The notes under the pieces were generated by a model that was given only the letters and a program-made list of their open reading frames with translations, was not told the origin of the DNA and did no database searches. Positions 11,623-22,183 of a DNA stretch of 64,000 nucleotides are shown here, piece after piece. The DNA is from Myxococcales bacterium (GTDB taxonomy: Bacteria; Myxococcota_A; Polyangia; Haliangiales; Haliangiaceae), in NCBI GenBank assembly GCA_016706545.1, contig JADJJK010000022.1, positions 62,001 through 126,000 of the forward strand, read 5' to 3'. The position numbers were made by a program, and so were the translations under genes. Positions within the stretch are counted from its first letter, which is position 1. The number at the start of each line of letters is the position of its first letter.

Positions 11623-14184
11623 TCACGCGCCGTCGGGATGATCGACCTTGGCCGGCTCTGCGCGCCAGGTTGCTCGCGCCGTGCCCTCCAGGTGGACGAG
11701 CGGCAAGTACGGCGGTTCCTTCAGGCGAGCGCGATCCACGGTGGGGTCGCGGTGCCAGCGCTGCCCCAGCAGCTTGGAGATCTCGCCGGTGGTGCCGAGC
11801 GGAGCCCGCATCTGCTCGGCGAGCGCGCGGACGTACAGATCCACCACCTCCTCCTGCGAGCTATTGACCCTGGCGAAGGTGGCGAAGGACAAGAGGACGC
11901 CATCGTCGCTGAGCGCCAGCAAGCAGCGCGCGACCACGGTGCCATCGCCGCGCCGGACATAGAGCACGCGCTTGTTGATGTCCACCGCGTTGGTCAGGGC
12001 AGAGGCGAAGTGCCGCTCGCCTGGCGCCAGGCAGGTCTCGAAGCACGCGCCCATCGCCAGCACCTCGAGGGGATCGGTACACAGGGAGGCATGCAGCGAC
12101 TCCCCTCGTGAGGGCAGCGTCATGGAAGCGCCGTCGAGCCACGGCTCCAGGTGAAGGCCCTTGCCCTGCATCGCGTGGAGGAACTGCTGGTTCTCGGGTG
12201 CGTCGCGCAGATCCCAGGGCGCGGCGCCGCTGCGCGCGGACAGGAGCCGCCGGGCCAGCGCTTGCTCCGACTCCTTGAGCATGGCCAGCGCCAGCAGCAC
12301 GCGGTACCCGGTGGCGTCGCGCGCCCACTGCGTGAGCGGCCAGGCGGCGAAGTGCTCGAGCCAATGATCGGCCAGCGCCGCCTCGAGATACTTTCTGGTA
12401 TGGATCTCCAGCGCAAGCTCAAGCCGTCCAAGGAACCGCGTGAGCGCCGGCCCCACCAGCAGGCGGCAGGTGGCGGGCTGCGGGCCCAGCGGCCCCAGCC
12501 GGTGCGCCAGGTGCGCCAGGTGCGCCAGGTGCGCGCCGCGGACCGACGACGACAGCATCGGCTGCGTCGACAGCATCGGCTGCGTCGGCAGCATCGGCTG
12601 CGTCGGCAGCACCTCGGCCAGGCAACGCTCGGCCACCGCCTCTGCCGCCGGGGTCACCACCATCAGCGCGGACAGCATGGGCGCCACCGCCTCCGGGTAG
12701 CTCGCGCTCCAGCTCGCGTCCAGGACCTGCGCCAGCGGCACCGCGCGGCCCGTGGGCAGGAGCCTGCCGCTGCGCGACAGCGCGGCCACCTCCTTCTGCT
12801 GCGAGATCGTCCGCAGCGCGTACAGCACCGGCTTGGCCGACGCTGGCGTCCTGGTCAAGAGCAGGCACACCCACTTGGCGAGCCCGGGTGCGCCGGCCAG
12901 CGTCTGCGCGATCTCCGCCACCATCTCCGGATCGGAGCAGGCCGCGCGCAGCGCCAGCATGACCTCGGTGGGAGCCTCGAAGGCGCCCACCGCCCCCATG
13001 TCCAGCGCGGCCTGCCGGCCAAGTCCAGCCACCGACCACTGCACCGCGCGGCGCACCAGCGAGAACGAGTCCGGGCCGTGATCACTGCCGGCGTGCAGCC
13101 GCAGCAGATGCGGGCGCCGCACCGGACACGCCAGGAGCTGCAGCAGGCCTTCTTCGTCGATCTCGCTGGGCGCCCTCCGCCCCACCAGCACCGCCGGGAT
13201 CATGGCGAAGGCCCACTGCGAGATCCGGCGCGCCAGCGAGCGATGGCGCAGCACCTCCCCCAGCTCCTGCCAGGCCCCCCCGGTCAGCGACCACGGCTCC
13301 AGCGCGAGCTGCATGCAGACCTGCAGCAAGCGCACGTGACTGCCGGCGGACTTGAGCGAAGGGACCTGCTCGAGCACCGCCGCCACCGCCGCCGCCTGCT
13401 CCCGGGACGTCTGCACGAGCAGCGTGATGCGCTGCAGGACATAGTCGAGATCGAGCCCCAGCACCCGCGACAGCTCCTCTGGATGGAAGCGCTGACGAAA
13501 GCTCGGCACCTCGATGACCTCGGTGTCCTCGGGATCGATGCCGAAGCCCGGGACCTCGGTGAGCAAGCGCGGGATGTGAGCGGCCTCCAGGAGCTGCCAG
13601 GCCAGGCGGCGCGCGGCGCGCGGCAAGTTGCCGAGCTCCGCGCACCAGCGCAGGACCACGTGGCGTCGGTCCGCGCCGATCCGCTTCTCCAGCACCGGGC
13701 GCCACGGCTCGGCGCCACGCGCGTGCTCGCCGCGAAGCGGCGGCGCGATCGCGCTGTCCACCGCGCCGCGCTCGAGCTGCGCGGTTGGCGAAGCAGGCGA
13801 TGCCGCCGACAGCCGTGGGGATGGCGGCAGCACCGGCGACGGCCCCAGCGACGGCCCCGGCGATGCACCCGGCGGCAGCGCCGGCGACGGATCGAGCACA
13901 CGCATCAGGCCATCCACGTTCACCGTCAGCGCCAGGCGGCCCAGCAGGCCCACCTGCTCCAGCGTCAGCAGATCTTGCGCCACCACGTCGGCGAGCCACA
14001 TGTTGTGGCCAAGCCACTTTGTGGCGCGCGCGCGGTCTTGTGCGTTGAAGAACAGCGAGGGCGACGGACAGCGAAAGGAGAGATGGAGGATCGTCAACCA
14101 GTCGCCGCTCCGCCGCCGTTCCGCCGCCATTGCGCAGAGCCTACGCTGAGCGTCGGCGCGGGATCGAGCCTTTTTTCCGACCAC
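11623..14184 (-). CDS. Large uncharacterised protein, paralogue of the 1169-residue neighbour
   Basis: 853 residues, mostly alpha-helical with no signal peptide and no recognised domain. The C-terminal 250 residues align with the adjacent larger protein. Shared landmarks are TDPLEVLAMGA-FETCL, NAVDINKRVLYVRRGD and RCLLALSDDG. The centre contains low-complexity repeats (LPTQPM-type and LAHLAH). The conserved Cys in ETCL and the DINKRV block look like a structural or catalytic core. The start is uncertain: ATG 14130 (MAAERRRSGDW) is a good alternative. It may be a myxobacterial lineage-specific family; function unknown. Confidence 0.7.
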   Translation of the reverse strand: MVGKKARSRADAQRRLCAMAAERRRSGDWLTILHLSFRCPSPSLFFNAQDRARATKWLGHNMWLADVVAQDLLTLEQVGLLGRLALTVNVDGLMRVLDPSPALPPGASPGPSLGPSPVLPPSPRLSAASPASPTAQLERGAVDSAIAPPLRGEHARGAEPWRPVLEKRIGADRRHVVLRWCAELGNLPRAARRLAWQLLEAAHIPRLLTEVPGFGIDPEDTEVIEVPSFRQRFHPEELSRVLGLDLDYVLQRITLLVQTSREQAAAVAAVLEQVPSLKSAGSHVRLLQVCMQLALEPWSLTGGAWQELGEVLRHRSLARRISQWAFAMIPAVLVGRRAPSEIDEEGLLQLLACPVRRPHLLRLHAGSDHGPDSFSLVRRAVQWSVAGLGRQAALDMGAVGAFEAPTEVMLALRAACSDPEMVAEIAQTLAGAPGLAKWVCLLLTRTPASAKPVLYALRTISQQKEVAALSRSGRLLPTGRAVPLAQVLDASWSASYPEAVAPMLSALMVVTPAAEAVAERCLAEVLPTQPMLPTQPMLSTQPMLSSSVRGAHLAHLAHLAHRLGPLGPQPATCRLLVGPALTRFLGRLELALEIHTRKYLEAALADHWLEHFAAWPLTQWARDATGYRVLLALAMLKESEQALARRLLSARSGAAPWDLRDAPENQQFLHAMQGKGLHLEPWLDGASMTLPSRGESLHASLCTDPLEVLAMGACFETCLAPGERHFASALTNAVDINKRVLYVRRGDGTVVARCLLALSDDGVLLSFATFARVNSSQEEVVDLYVRALAEQMRAPLGTTGEISKLLGQRWHRDPTVDRARLKEPPYLPLVHLEGTARATWRAEPAKVDHPDGA

Positions 14185-14232
14185 GCCGATGGCAACTGCT
14201 GTCTTTCACGCCAGGCCTCCAGTTGCAGCACG

Positions 14233-14426
14233 GACCGACGTCTGACCGACGTCTGACCGACCATGGCATCAGCAAAATACTCACGAGGTCTCGTCGCTAA
14301 AGGTGTATCCCTCCCTGCGCAACTGCCACCCCGCAGCAAGCGCCAAAACACTTCTGCTGTGTTGAGTTGGCGCGCCTACGTTCGACACGAGTCAGCAAAT
14401 CAACTCAGCAAACCAACTCAGCAAAC
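14233..14426. repeat. Short direct repeats in the gap between the two giant paralogues
   Basis: The intergenic region 14185-14452 holds an 11-bp tandem repeat (GACCGACGTCT, twice plus a partial copy, from 14233) and a 13-bp tandem repeat (CAACTCAGCAAAC, twice, 14401-14426). They sit upstream of the 853-residue gene and just after the stop of the 1169-residue gene. They are candidate regulatory or slippage sequences. No gene is seen here. Confidence 0.6.
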
Positions 14427-14452
14427 CGACGAATCAAGCGAGCGCTCGGCGC

Positions 14453-17400
14453 TCAGGATCTCCTCCGGTCGGCTGCGGCTGCCTCCAGCGCCTCCAGCCG
14501 GGGGCCGAGCTCCGCGCGCAGATACTCGTCGTGCTGCAGCGCCTGGCGATACAGCACGGCGGCCTGCTTGGGCCGGTGCAACGCCTCCAGCGCCACGCCC
14601 TCGAGCGCCTTGTGCTCACCAGACTGGCCCCACCAGCGATCGAACGCCGCGCGCCCCTGCCGTAGCTTGGCCAGAAACTGCGAAGGGCGGAGCTGCGCCA
14701 GCACCTCGAGCGGCGTCCACACGTGGTGATCGAGGTCCACGTCGTAGCTCCGGTCGCCCAGGAGCCGGTCCGCCAGCGATAGCTCGCCGGCGCGAAACGC
14801 CAGGCCCGCCGCCGCGAGCCGGACGTGCTGCGACTCGCAGCCGAGGATGAAGGGCGCCAGGGGCTGCACCAGCTCCGGCCGCCGGTGCAGCCCAGGCATC
14901 GCCAGCACCAGCGGCAACGTGATGTCATCCAGCTCGTGGTCCAGCACCTCACGCAGCCGCGCCGGCAAGGCCGCAGGCTCGACGGTGGCCAGGTCGAGCT
15001 TGCTGTCATCGCGCAGCGCCTCGAAGCGGCCCGACAGATCGCGCGCGCCGTCGTCGTACCAGTCGCGGCTCAAGATCGTCGAGACCTTGCCGGAGGGCGC
15101 CAGCGTGGTGCGCATCCGACCGGCCAGCGCCACCGCGAAGTCGCGCACCAGCGCCGCGAAGTCGGGCAGGTCGTGGGCGTACGGATGGAAGGTCAAGAGC
15201 GCGCCAGCGTCGGTGATCGCCAAGAGGCAGCGCCCCACCACCCGGTCGCCGCGCCGCGCATACAGCACCCGCTTGTTGATGTCCGCCGCGTTGGCCACCA
15301 CGGAGAAGAAGTTGCACGAGCCCGGCGACAGGCAGGTCTCGAAGTGCGCGCCCATGGCGAAGATCTCCAGCGGGTCAGAGGACAGCGCCAGCGTGACCGG
15401 CTGGCCGTCAGCGCTCACCGTCACCGCGCCATCCTCGAGCCACGGCTCGACGCACAGGCCGCGCCGCCGCGCCCCCTCGAGGAACGCGGCGTTGGCCGGG
15501 TCATCGCGCAGGTCCCACGGCGGCGGCCCCTGGCGCGCTCGCAAGAGCCGCGCGGCCAGCGCACGATCTTGCGGCGAGAGCCGCATCAGCCCCAGGAGGA
15601 TCTGCAGGAGCTTGCGATCCAGCGGCCAGCCCGGCCACTGGCCAAGCCCAAAGGCCTGCACGACGCGCGCGATCGCTGCGTCGGTGCTGCCCTTGGCCAG
15701 CCGGTTCACGCCGATGGCCACCGCGGAGTGCTCGAGCTTGACGGCCAGGTTGGCCAGCCGTCGCGCCGATGGCAGCTTCGGCGCAGCCAGCCGCGCCTCC
15801 AGGTTGGCCAGGCGCGTCGCCTGCCGCTCCGTCAACGGGCGCTTGGCCCCGAGCGCCCCGAGCGCCCCGAGCGCCCCGAGCGCCCTGAGCGCAGCGATCT
15901 CCTCGCGCAGCGCCGCCGGCTCCGGCAGATCCGTGGCCAGCCGCTGCCGCGCGGTGTCCGCTGCGTCTGGATCCACCGAGGCCAGGCGCGCCAGCGCCGC
16001 CGCCAGCTCCTGCGGGTAGCGCGCGCGCCACGGCGCCTCGGCGTCGAGCAAGAGCGCGGGCCAGCGGGTGCGTGGGATCAGCGCCAGCGCGGCCGCCGCG
16101 GTCAGGAGCGCCTCGCCTTGCTTGGCGTCGAGCGCGCCGCACACCAGCCAGCCGGCGTTGCGCTGCGCCGCGTAGGTGACCAGGGCCGCCAGCGCCGGCT
16201 CGAGGCCCCGATCCCTCGACGCCACCAGCGCCTGCAGCTCCTTGCAGCGCTCCGCTGTCTGCGCCGGCGAGTCCAGCGCCAGCGCGAGCGACGCTCTGGC
16301 CAGGGGCTCGCTTGGCCGGTCGGCGCCGCGTCCAGCCAGCACAAGCTCCGCGGCGCGCTCCGGCGCCAGCACCGGGTGCCCCGCCGCCACCCACACGGCG
16401 GCCGTCGCGGCGTCGTCCTCGCTGAGCTCGCCTCGCGCCGCCACCAGCACCAGCGCGTCGGCCAGGCGCTGCACGCCGCGGCGATGCGGCAGCTCGTCGA
16501 CCAGGCCATCCTCCAGCCAGGACTGCCACTGGCGCTGCAGCGCGTGGCGCCACGGGCCAAGCAGCCGCTCGGAGGCGCCCGCCTCCAGCGCCGCCGCCAG
16601 CGCGTCCCACAGCCAGAACATGCGCGAGTTGTCCGCGGCGCGGACGATCCGCGCGCAGTGCAGGAGCATCTTGGCGCGCGGCAGCTCCGCGGCGGCAGCC
16701 GGCAGCGCGCGCAACCATCGCAGCAGCGCCGCGTGGTGAGCGGCCTGCGCGAGCTGCGCGGCCAGCCGGGAGATCTCCTCCAGCAAGTCGCGCAGCGCCA
16801 GCCGCGGCGGCAGCGCCGCGCGGACCGCGGCGAGCCCCGCCTCCATCTTCTCGAGCGCGCGGTCGTCGCGCCGATCGAGCTCCTGCTCGGCCAGCTCCAG
16901 CGCGCGCGCCAGCCGCGGCGCGCTGTCCTGATACCAGCGGTGCCACGGCTCCAGCGTGGCCAGCGGCTCGGCGGCCGCGAACAGCTCCAGCGCGCGCCGC
17001 TGCTGCGCGGGCCCAAGCGACGCCAGATCCTGCAGCCAGCGCTCGAGCTGCGCGCGGCTCTGCGCCGGCGCCAGCTCCTGCACGCGCCGGGCGCCGCTGC
17101 CAGGTAACGGCGCGCGACGGTCCAGAGCGCCGGTGGCGCCGGTGGCGCCGGCAGCTCCGGCCCCTCGAGACGCGCGCGCCTTGGGCCGACGAGCGCTGCC
17201 AGCCTTCTGCACCGCGCTCCGCGCGTGGTTCACCAGCTCCTCTGCTTGCTGCGGGTCCGGCGCGTCCAGCGTCAGCGCCGCGAGCAGCGCGTCCACGCCC
17301 TCTTCGGCGCCGCCGCCCAGCGTCGCGAGCTGTGCCAGCACCAGCGCCTGCGGTAGCTCGGTGAGCGCGGGGCGCGCGGCCAGCCACGGCAGCACTTGCG

Positions 17401-17962
17401 TCAGCTCCGCGGGCGCCAGCGCCCACGCCACCGAGGCCGCCGCCAGCACCGCGCGCTGCGCTGGGTGCTGCGCGCTCAGCTCACGCGCCAGCCGCTGCGC
17501 GCGCGCGGGCGCCAGCGCCAGCAGCGTCGTCGCCAGCTCACCGGTCGCCGGCGCGAGCTCCGCGTCGTCTCGGCGGCGAGCCCGCGAGGCCCCGCCGCTT
17601 GGCCGCGGCGCCGCGAGCCGCGCGCTGCACCAGCGCAGCGCCGCGTCGACCACGCCCCACCAGCGCTCGGCGTCGCCGGTCAGCTCGGACAGCGCCTCGC
17701 CATGCTCCCGCCGCAGCGTCTGCGCGATCCGCCGCGAGCGCGCCACCAGCGCGCCGTCCACCAAGACCGGGGCCCCCGCTCGCGTCCACCAGCGCTCGCC
17801 CGCTGGATAGCCCTCGAGCCACGCCAGCTCTTGCAGGTGCGTGGCCGCCCGCCGCCGGCTCACGGCGCTGCGCTGTTGCTTGCCTTCCCGGTTCACCCGG
17901 CAAGCATAGGCGCAAACCGCCGGGCCCGAGCAATCCCCCAAGAGGGCCCGGCCGCCCGGCAC
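14453..17962 (-). CDS. Giant uncharacterised helical-repeat protein (1169 aa)
   Basis: An Ala/Leu/Arg-rich, helix-dense protein that may form HEAT- or TPR-like repeats over its first 800 residues. It ends in the conserved domain shared with the previous gene: SSDPLEIFAMGAHFETCLSP, ANAADINKRVLYARRGD and GRCLLAITDAG. After that domain it has about 190 further residues of helical pairs. No signal peptide or membrane segment is seen. The first 22 residues look non-native; GTG 17896 (VNREGKQQRS) may be the true start, though neither start has a clear ribosome-binding site. In-frame low-complexity runs (GALGALGAL) show slippage. Divergent from glutamine synthetase. Function unknown. Confidence 0.7.
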   Translation of the reverse strand: MPGGRALLGDCSGPAVCAYACRVNREGKQQRSAVSRRRAATHLQELAWLEGYPAGERWWTRAGAPVLVDGALVARSRRIAQTLRREHGEALSELTGDAERWWGVVDAALRWCSARLAAPRPSGGASRARRRDDAELAPATGELATTLLALAPARAQRLARELSAQHPAQRAVLAAASVAWALAPAELTQVLPWLAARPALTELPQALVLAQLATLGGGAEEGVDALLAALTLDAPDPQQAEELVNHARSAVQKAGSARRPKARASRGAGAAGATGATGALDRRAPLPGSGARRVQELAPAQSRAQLERWLQDLASLGPAQQRRALELFAAAEPLATLEPWHRWYQDSAPRLARALELAEQELDRRDDRALEKMEAGLAAVRAALPPRLALRDLLEEISRLAAQLAQAAHHAALLRWLRALPAAAAELPRAKMLLHCARIVRAADNSRMFWLWDALAAALEAGASERLLGPWRHALQRQWQSWLEDGLVDELPHRRGVQRLADALVLVAARGELSEDDAATAAVWVAAGHPVLAPERAAELVLAGRGADRPSEPLARASLALALDSPAQTAERCKELQALVASRDRGLEPALAALVTYAAQRNAGWLVCGALDAKQGEALLTAAAALALIPRTRWPALLLDAEAPWRARYPQELAAALARLASVDPDAADTARQRLATDLPEPAALREEIAALRALGALGALGALGAKRPLTERQATRLANLEARLAAPKLPSARRLANLAVKLEHSAVAIGVNRLAKGSTDAAIARVVQAFGLGQWPGWPLDRKLLQILLGLMRLSPQDRALAARLLRARQGPPPWDLRDDPANAAFLEGARRRGLCVEPWLEDGAVTVSADGQPVTLALSSDPLEIFAMGAHFETCLSPGSCNFFSVVANAADINKRVLYARRGDRVVGRCLLAITDAGALLTFHPYAHDLPDFAALVRDFAVALAGRMRTTLAPSGKVSTILSRDWYDDGARDLSGRFEALRDDSKLDLATVEPAALPARLREVLDHELDDITLPLVLAMPGLHRRPELVQPLAPFILGCESQHVRLAAAGLAFRAGELSLADRLLGDRSYDVDLDHHVWTPLEVLAQLRPSQFLAKLRQGRAAFDRWWGQSGEHKALEGVALEALHRPKQAAVLYRQALQHDEYLRAELGPRLEALEAAAADRRRS

Positions 17963-18125
17963 TTGCGGCCTGCCCCACCATTTTCCCGGACAGCAGGGCC
18001 TGCCTTACGCCAGGGACGCCGCGCCAGCCGGCTTTGGGCCCGCTCCCGGCCGCTCCCGCGCCACCGCGCCGCAGGTGGGACGGCATCACACGGTTAGCGT
18101 GTGGCATCTTGACCTTCCTATCGAA

Positions 18126-18141
18126 AAAATAGTGCTATTTT
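18126..18141. promoter_or_regulatory. Perfect 16-bp palindrome in the divergent promoter region
   Basis: AAAATAGTGCTATTTT: two 7-bp arms with a 2-bp centre. It sits in a short AT-rich stretch (about 18105-18180) between the giant helical protein (minus) and glutamine synthetase (plus). TTGACC at 18109 could be a -35 element for the plus direction. It looks like a repressor or activator operator controlling nitrogen assimilation; the factor is unknown. Confidence 0.5.
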
Positions 18142-18184
18142 GGCCTCGATTTATTGTTTCTGTCTGTGGTTTTAATCTTTCGAA

Positions 18185-18225
18185 GGCGGCTTCAGCCGCC
18201 CCTGGCCACGGCGGCTGAAGCCGCC
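18185..18225 (+). promoter_or_regulatory. Double hairpin leader before glutamine synthetase
   Basis: GGCGGCTTCAGCCGCC (18185-18200) and GGCGGCTGAAGCCGCC (18210-18225) are each 6-bp hairpins with a 4-nt loop, and they are also full inverted repeats of one another. The RNA could form two small hairpins or one 16-bp stem. The second element ends 3 nt before GGAGGA (18229-18234), the ribosome-binding site of the next gene, so pairing could affect translation. Confidence 0.6.
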
Positions 18226-18238
18226 CCTGGAGGACTCC

Positions 18239-19711
18239 GTGGAACGCAAGACTCGCACCGCTCGCCCTGAGGCTGCCGCGCCCAGTGGGCTCCGCTCCTT
18301 TCTCGAGATCCCGTACGACGAGCTCGAGGAGCTCAACCTCGAGGCCAAGGCCCAGCGCCTGGCCCGCACCAAGGTCGACAAGGTCCGCGAGCAGCGGATG
18401 AAGTACTTGACCGACGAGAAGCGGATCAAAGCGGTGACGGTGTGCTTCACGGACCTCGAGGGCCGGCTGCACATGCTCGACTACGACAAGAAGTTCCTCT
18501 TGGCCAGCGCGGACAACCTGACCTTCGACGGCAGCTCCATCCGTGGCTTCTCGGCCCAGCAGGAATCTGATCTGCGCCTGGCCATCGACTGGCCGGCCTT
18601 CTACTGGCTGCCGTCCGATGTCTTTGGCCCAGGCAAGGTGCTGGTGTTCGGCGAGGTCATGGAGCGCGACGGCACCCCGTACATCGCGGACCTGCGCGGC
18701 CGCCTCAAGGCGTACACCGAGCAGCTCTTCGCCAAGGAAGGCGCCATCTGCAACGTCGCGCACGAGATCGAGGGCTTCCTGTTCAAGGGCAAGGACGCCG
18801 AGCGTCACTTCCACGAGACCGGCGTCTTTGACTTCATCTCCACCGGCGGCTACTACCACTCGCTGCCTGGCGACGCCCTGCGCCAGTTCATCGACCACGC
18901 CGCCGAGGCGCAGCGCGCCATGGGCTTCGAGAACGAGAAGGACCACCCCGAGGTGGCGCCCTCGCAGTTCGAGATGAACTTCAAGTACGCGGACGCGGTG
19001 ATCGCCTCGGATCAGGTGCAGCTCTACAAGCTCCTGGCCCGCCAGGTCGCCAGCCAGTTCGACATGACGGCGTCGTTTCTGCCCAAGCCGGTCACCGGCG
19101 TCAACGGCAACGGCATGCACACCAACCTGTCGCTGTCGAAGAAGGGCGTCAACACCTTCCACGACAAGAAGGGCAAGGACGGCCTGTCCAAGTCCGGCTG
19201 GGACTTCATCCAGCGCATCCTCGGCGCCGCGCCGGACATCTGCCTGGTCTTGAACTCGTCGGTCAACTCGTATCGCCGGCTCGACCCGCACTACGAGGCG
19301 CCCAACCAGATCAAGGCCTCCGCGATCGACCGCGGCTCCATGGTGCGCATCCCGCTGGGCAACGAGCGCTCGGCGCGCATCGAGGTCCGCAGCGTGGCGC
19401 CCGACGCCAACCCGTACATGTCCGTGTACACGATCCTGCGCACCGGACTCGAGGGGCCCAAGGAGACCGAGGACGAGAGCAAGAAGTCGCGCACGCGCTT
19501 TTTGCCGGACAACATCTACGACGCGATCCGGCTGTTCAAGGCCAGCCCCTTCTCCAAGGAGATCTTCGGCGAGGCCGTCCACAGCAAGTTCGCGGAGGTC
19601 AAGACCGCGTCCGCCGAGCGCTGCCCCAAGGCGCTCGGCAGCAAGGTCAAGACCAACGAGATCCAGTTCCACCACGAGATCACCAACCAGTACCTGTGGA
19701 ACCAGTTCTGA
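18239..19711 (+). CDS. glnA: Glutamine synthetase, type I-like
   Basis: 490 residues. The enzyme makes glutamine from glutamate, ammonia and ATP. The start is GTG 18239 behind a strong GGAGGA. The glutamine-synthetase signature DGSSIRGF is present, as are VAPSQFEMNFKY, the ATP/glutamate motif GNGMHTN and RIEVRSVAPDANPYM. The N-terminal 60 residues extend beyond a standard type I enzyme. A Tyr is kept in DNIYDA, aligned with the adenylylation-loop region, although the surrounding NLYDLP consensus is not. The gene is preceded by a palindrome and a double hairpin and followed by a hairpin terminator, so it is probably monocistronic. Confidence 0.9.
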   Translation: MERKTRTARPEAAAPSGLRSFLEIPYDELEELNLEAKAQRLARTKVDKVREQRMKYLTDEKRIKAVTVCFTDLEGRLHMLDYDKKFLLASADNLTFDGSSIRGFSAQQESDLRLAIDWPAFYWLPSDVFGPGKVLVFGEVMERDGTPYIADLRGRLKAYTEQLFAKEGAICNVAHEIEGFLFKGKDAERHFHETGVFDFISTGGYYHSLPGDALRQFIDHAAEAQRAMGFENEKDHPEVAPSQFEMNFKYADAVIASDQVQLYKLLARQVASQFDMTASFLPKPVTGVNGNGMHTNLSLSKKGVNTFHDKKGKDGLSKSGWDFIQRILGAAPDICLVLNSSVNSYRRLDPHYEAPNQIKASAIDRGSMVRIPLGNERSARIEVRSVAPDANPYMSVYTILRTGLEGPKETEDESKKSRTRFLPDNIYDAIRLFKASPFSKEIFGEAVHSKFAEVKTASAERCPKALGSKVKTNEIQFHHEITNQYLWNQF

Positions 19712-19736
19712 GCTCGCGCTGACGATGGGCTGGCGC

Positions 19737-19757
19737 GGTCGCCGAGCGTCGGCGACC
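19737..19757. terminator. Hairpin after glnA
   Basis: GGTCGCCGA / TCGGCGACC forms a perfect 9-bp stem with a 3-nt loop, 25 bp after the glnA stop. It sits between convergent genes. No T-tail is present. Confidence 0.65.
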
Positions 19758-19813
19758 CGAGGCCTCTGGCGCCGCGTCGTCGGCCTCGCTCTCGTCGGGC
19801 TTCGTCCTGGCGG

Positions 19814-20560
19814 CTACCCGCCGCCGGGCTTGCCGCCGCGCGCAGCCAGGAGCTCCTGCACCTGCGCCTCCAGCTCTTCCTCGGTGACAAGGCCCTTGGC
19901 CACCAGCGCGCGGATCAGCGCGGCCAGCCGCAGCTCGCCGTCGCCGTCGCTGCCGGGCGATCCGCCGCGCACGGCGATGCGCACGGTCTCGGAGATCTCG
20001 CCGTCGCTCGACAGCGAGGGCAAGCTCTCCATCATGCGGTGCACCGCGGTGGTGGACAGCTTGGAGGTCACAAAGAGCCGGTTGCCGGAGCGCTGCGGCG
20101 CCTTCATGACCGCGGTGGTGAGCCCCTTGTAGGCCTTGGTCACCCACTCCTCCACCGCCGAGAACAGCAGCGCGGTGACCTCGATCTCGCAGCCGGTGAT
20201 CTGCTCCAGCTCGGCGATCGCCGAGGTGTCGGTAGGATCTGCCATCGCCACGGTGAGCATGCGCACGCCGGTGGGATCCGTCCCCACCGACAGCGGCAAG
20301 ATGTGCAGCCGCTCGCACGCATCCTTGGGCACCTCGCGCAGCGCGTCGGGCTCCACGTGGATCTCGCGAGGGTCGAGCACCGTCACCCGCATCTGCCGGT
20401 GCAGCGCCGCGATCAGCGCCACCTCGTCCACCGCCAGCTCGCGGACGAGCACCACGATGAGCGCCTGGCTCCTGGTCTCCGCCAGCCGGCCGGCGCGCGC
20501 TGCGTCGGCCTTGGTCACCAGGCCACCGTCAATCGCGATCTCTGCGAGGGTCTTCGGCAA
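19814..20560 (-). CDS. MshEN (GspE N-terminal) domain protein
   Basis: About 248 residues. The N-terminal region (LAEIAIDGGLVTKADAARA, HILPLSVG and LTVAMADPTD) is the c-di-GMP-binding-type domain found at the N-terminus of type II secretion/type IV pilus ATPases. No ATPase domain follows. The C-terminal region is a coiled-coil or helical tail ending in a Gly-rich stretch. The longer reading frame upstream is tRNA sequence, so translation must start after it; TTG 20560 begins right after the tRNA 3' end. Stand-alone MshEN proteins are common in myxobacteria; binding of c-di-GMP is family inference. Convergent with glnA. Confidence 0.75.
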   Translation of the reverse strand: MPKTLAEIAIDGGLVTKADAARAGRLAETRSQALIVVLVRELAVDEVALIAALHRQMRVTVLDPREIHVEPDALREVPKDACERLHILPLSVGTDPTGVRMLTVAMADPTDTSAIAELEQITGCEIEVTALLFSAVEEWVTKAYKGLTTAVMKAPQRSGNRLFVTSKLSTTAVHRMMESLPSLSSDGEISETVRIAVRGGSPGSDGDGELRLAALIRALVAKGLVTEEELEAQVQELLAARGGKPGGG

Positions 20561-20567
20561 GGGCCCC

Positions 20568-20644
<77 letters not shown>

Positions 20645-20817
20645 GTACCCCCATCTTCTACAGGCGGTTGCCCGGCGCGTCAACCAACGACCGTGATTTC
20701 AGGGAGGTGCAACTTGTTGCAGCCCGGCATCGCGAGGCCAGCGCGATGTAGGCTCCACCACAGGCGCTGTCCGCCCGCCGCTCTTGACCGGCCCGGGCAG
20801 TGACGTATCGTCCGCGG

Positions 20818-22023
<1,206 letters not shown>

Positions 22024-22091
22024 TTTCCTGCAGGATTCGCGGCGTCGGCGGCGCACCCCAGTTCCGCTACAAGACGCTAGATTCCAGGCTC

Positions 22092-22139
22092 AGCAAAACT
22101 TGCCGACGCCCAGGCGTTTCACCGGCGGAACGTTTTGCT
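22092..22139 (+). promoter_or_regulatory. Nested hairpin between thiolase and kinase genes
   Basis: AGCAAAAC (22092-22099) pairs with GTTTTGCT (22132-22139). Inside it GCCG (22102-22105) pairs with CGGC (22123-22126), and ACGC pairs with GCGT around a 4-nt loop. It could end thiolase transcription or form the kinase leader. The kinase start is 45 bp downstream. Confidence 0.5.
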
Positions 22140-22183
22140 TCCGTCCGCATCCACCTACTACCATTCCCGTGTAGCGAGTCGCG

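Noticed and set aside
14825..17107. A 760-residue plus-strand frame opposite the 1169-residue protein
   Set aside because: Arg/Gln/His-rich antisense sequence without motifs; the minus-strand protein has a conserved block shared with its neighbour.
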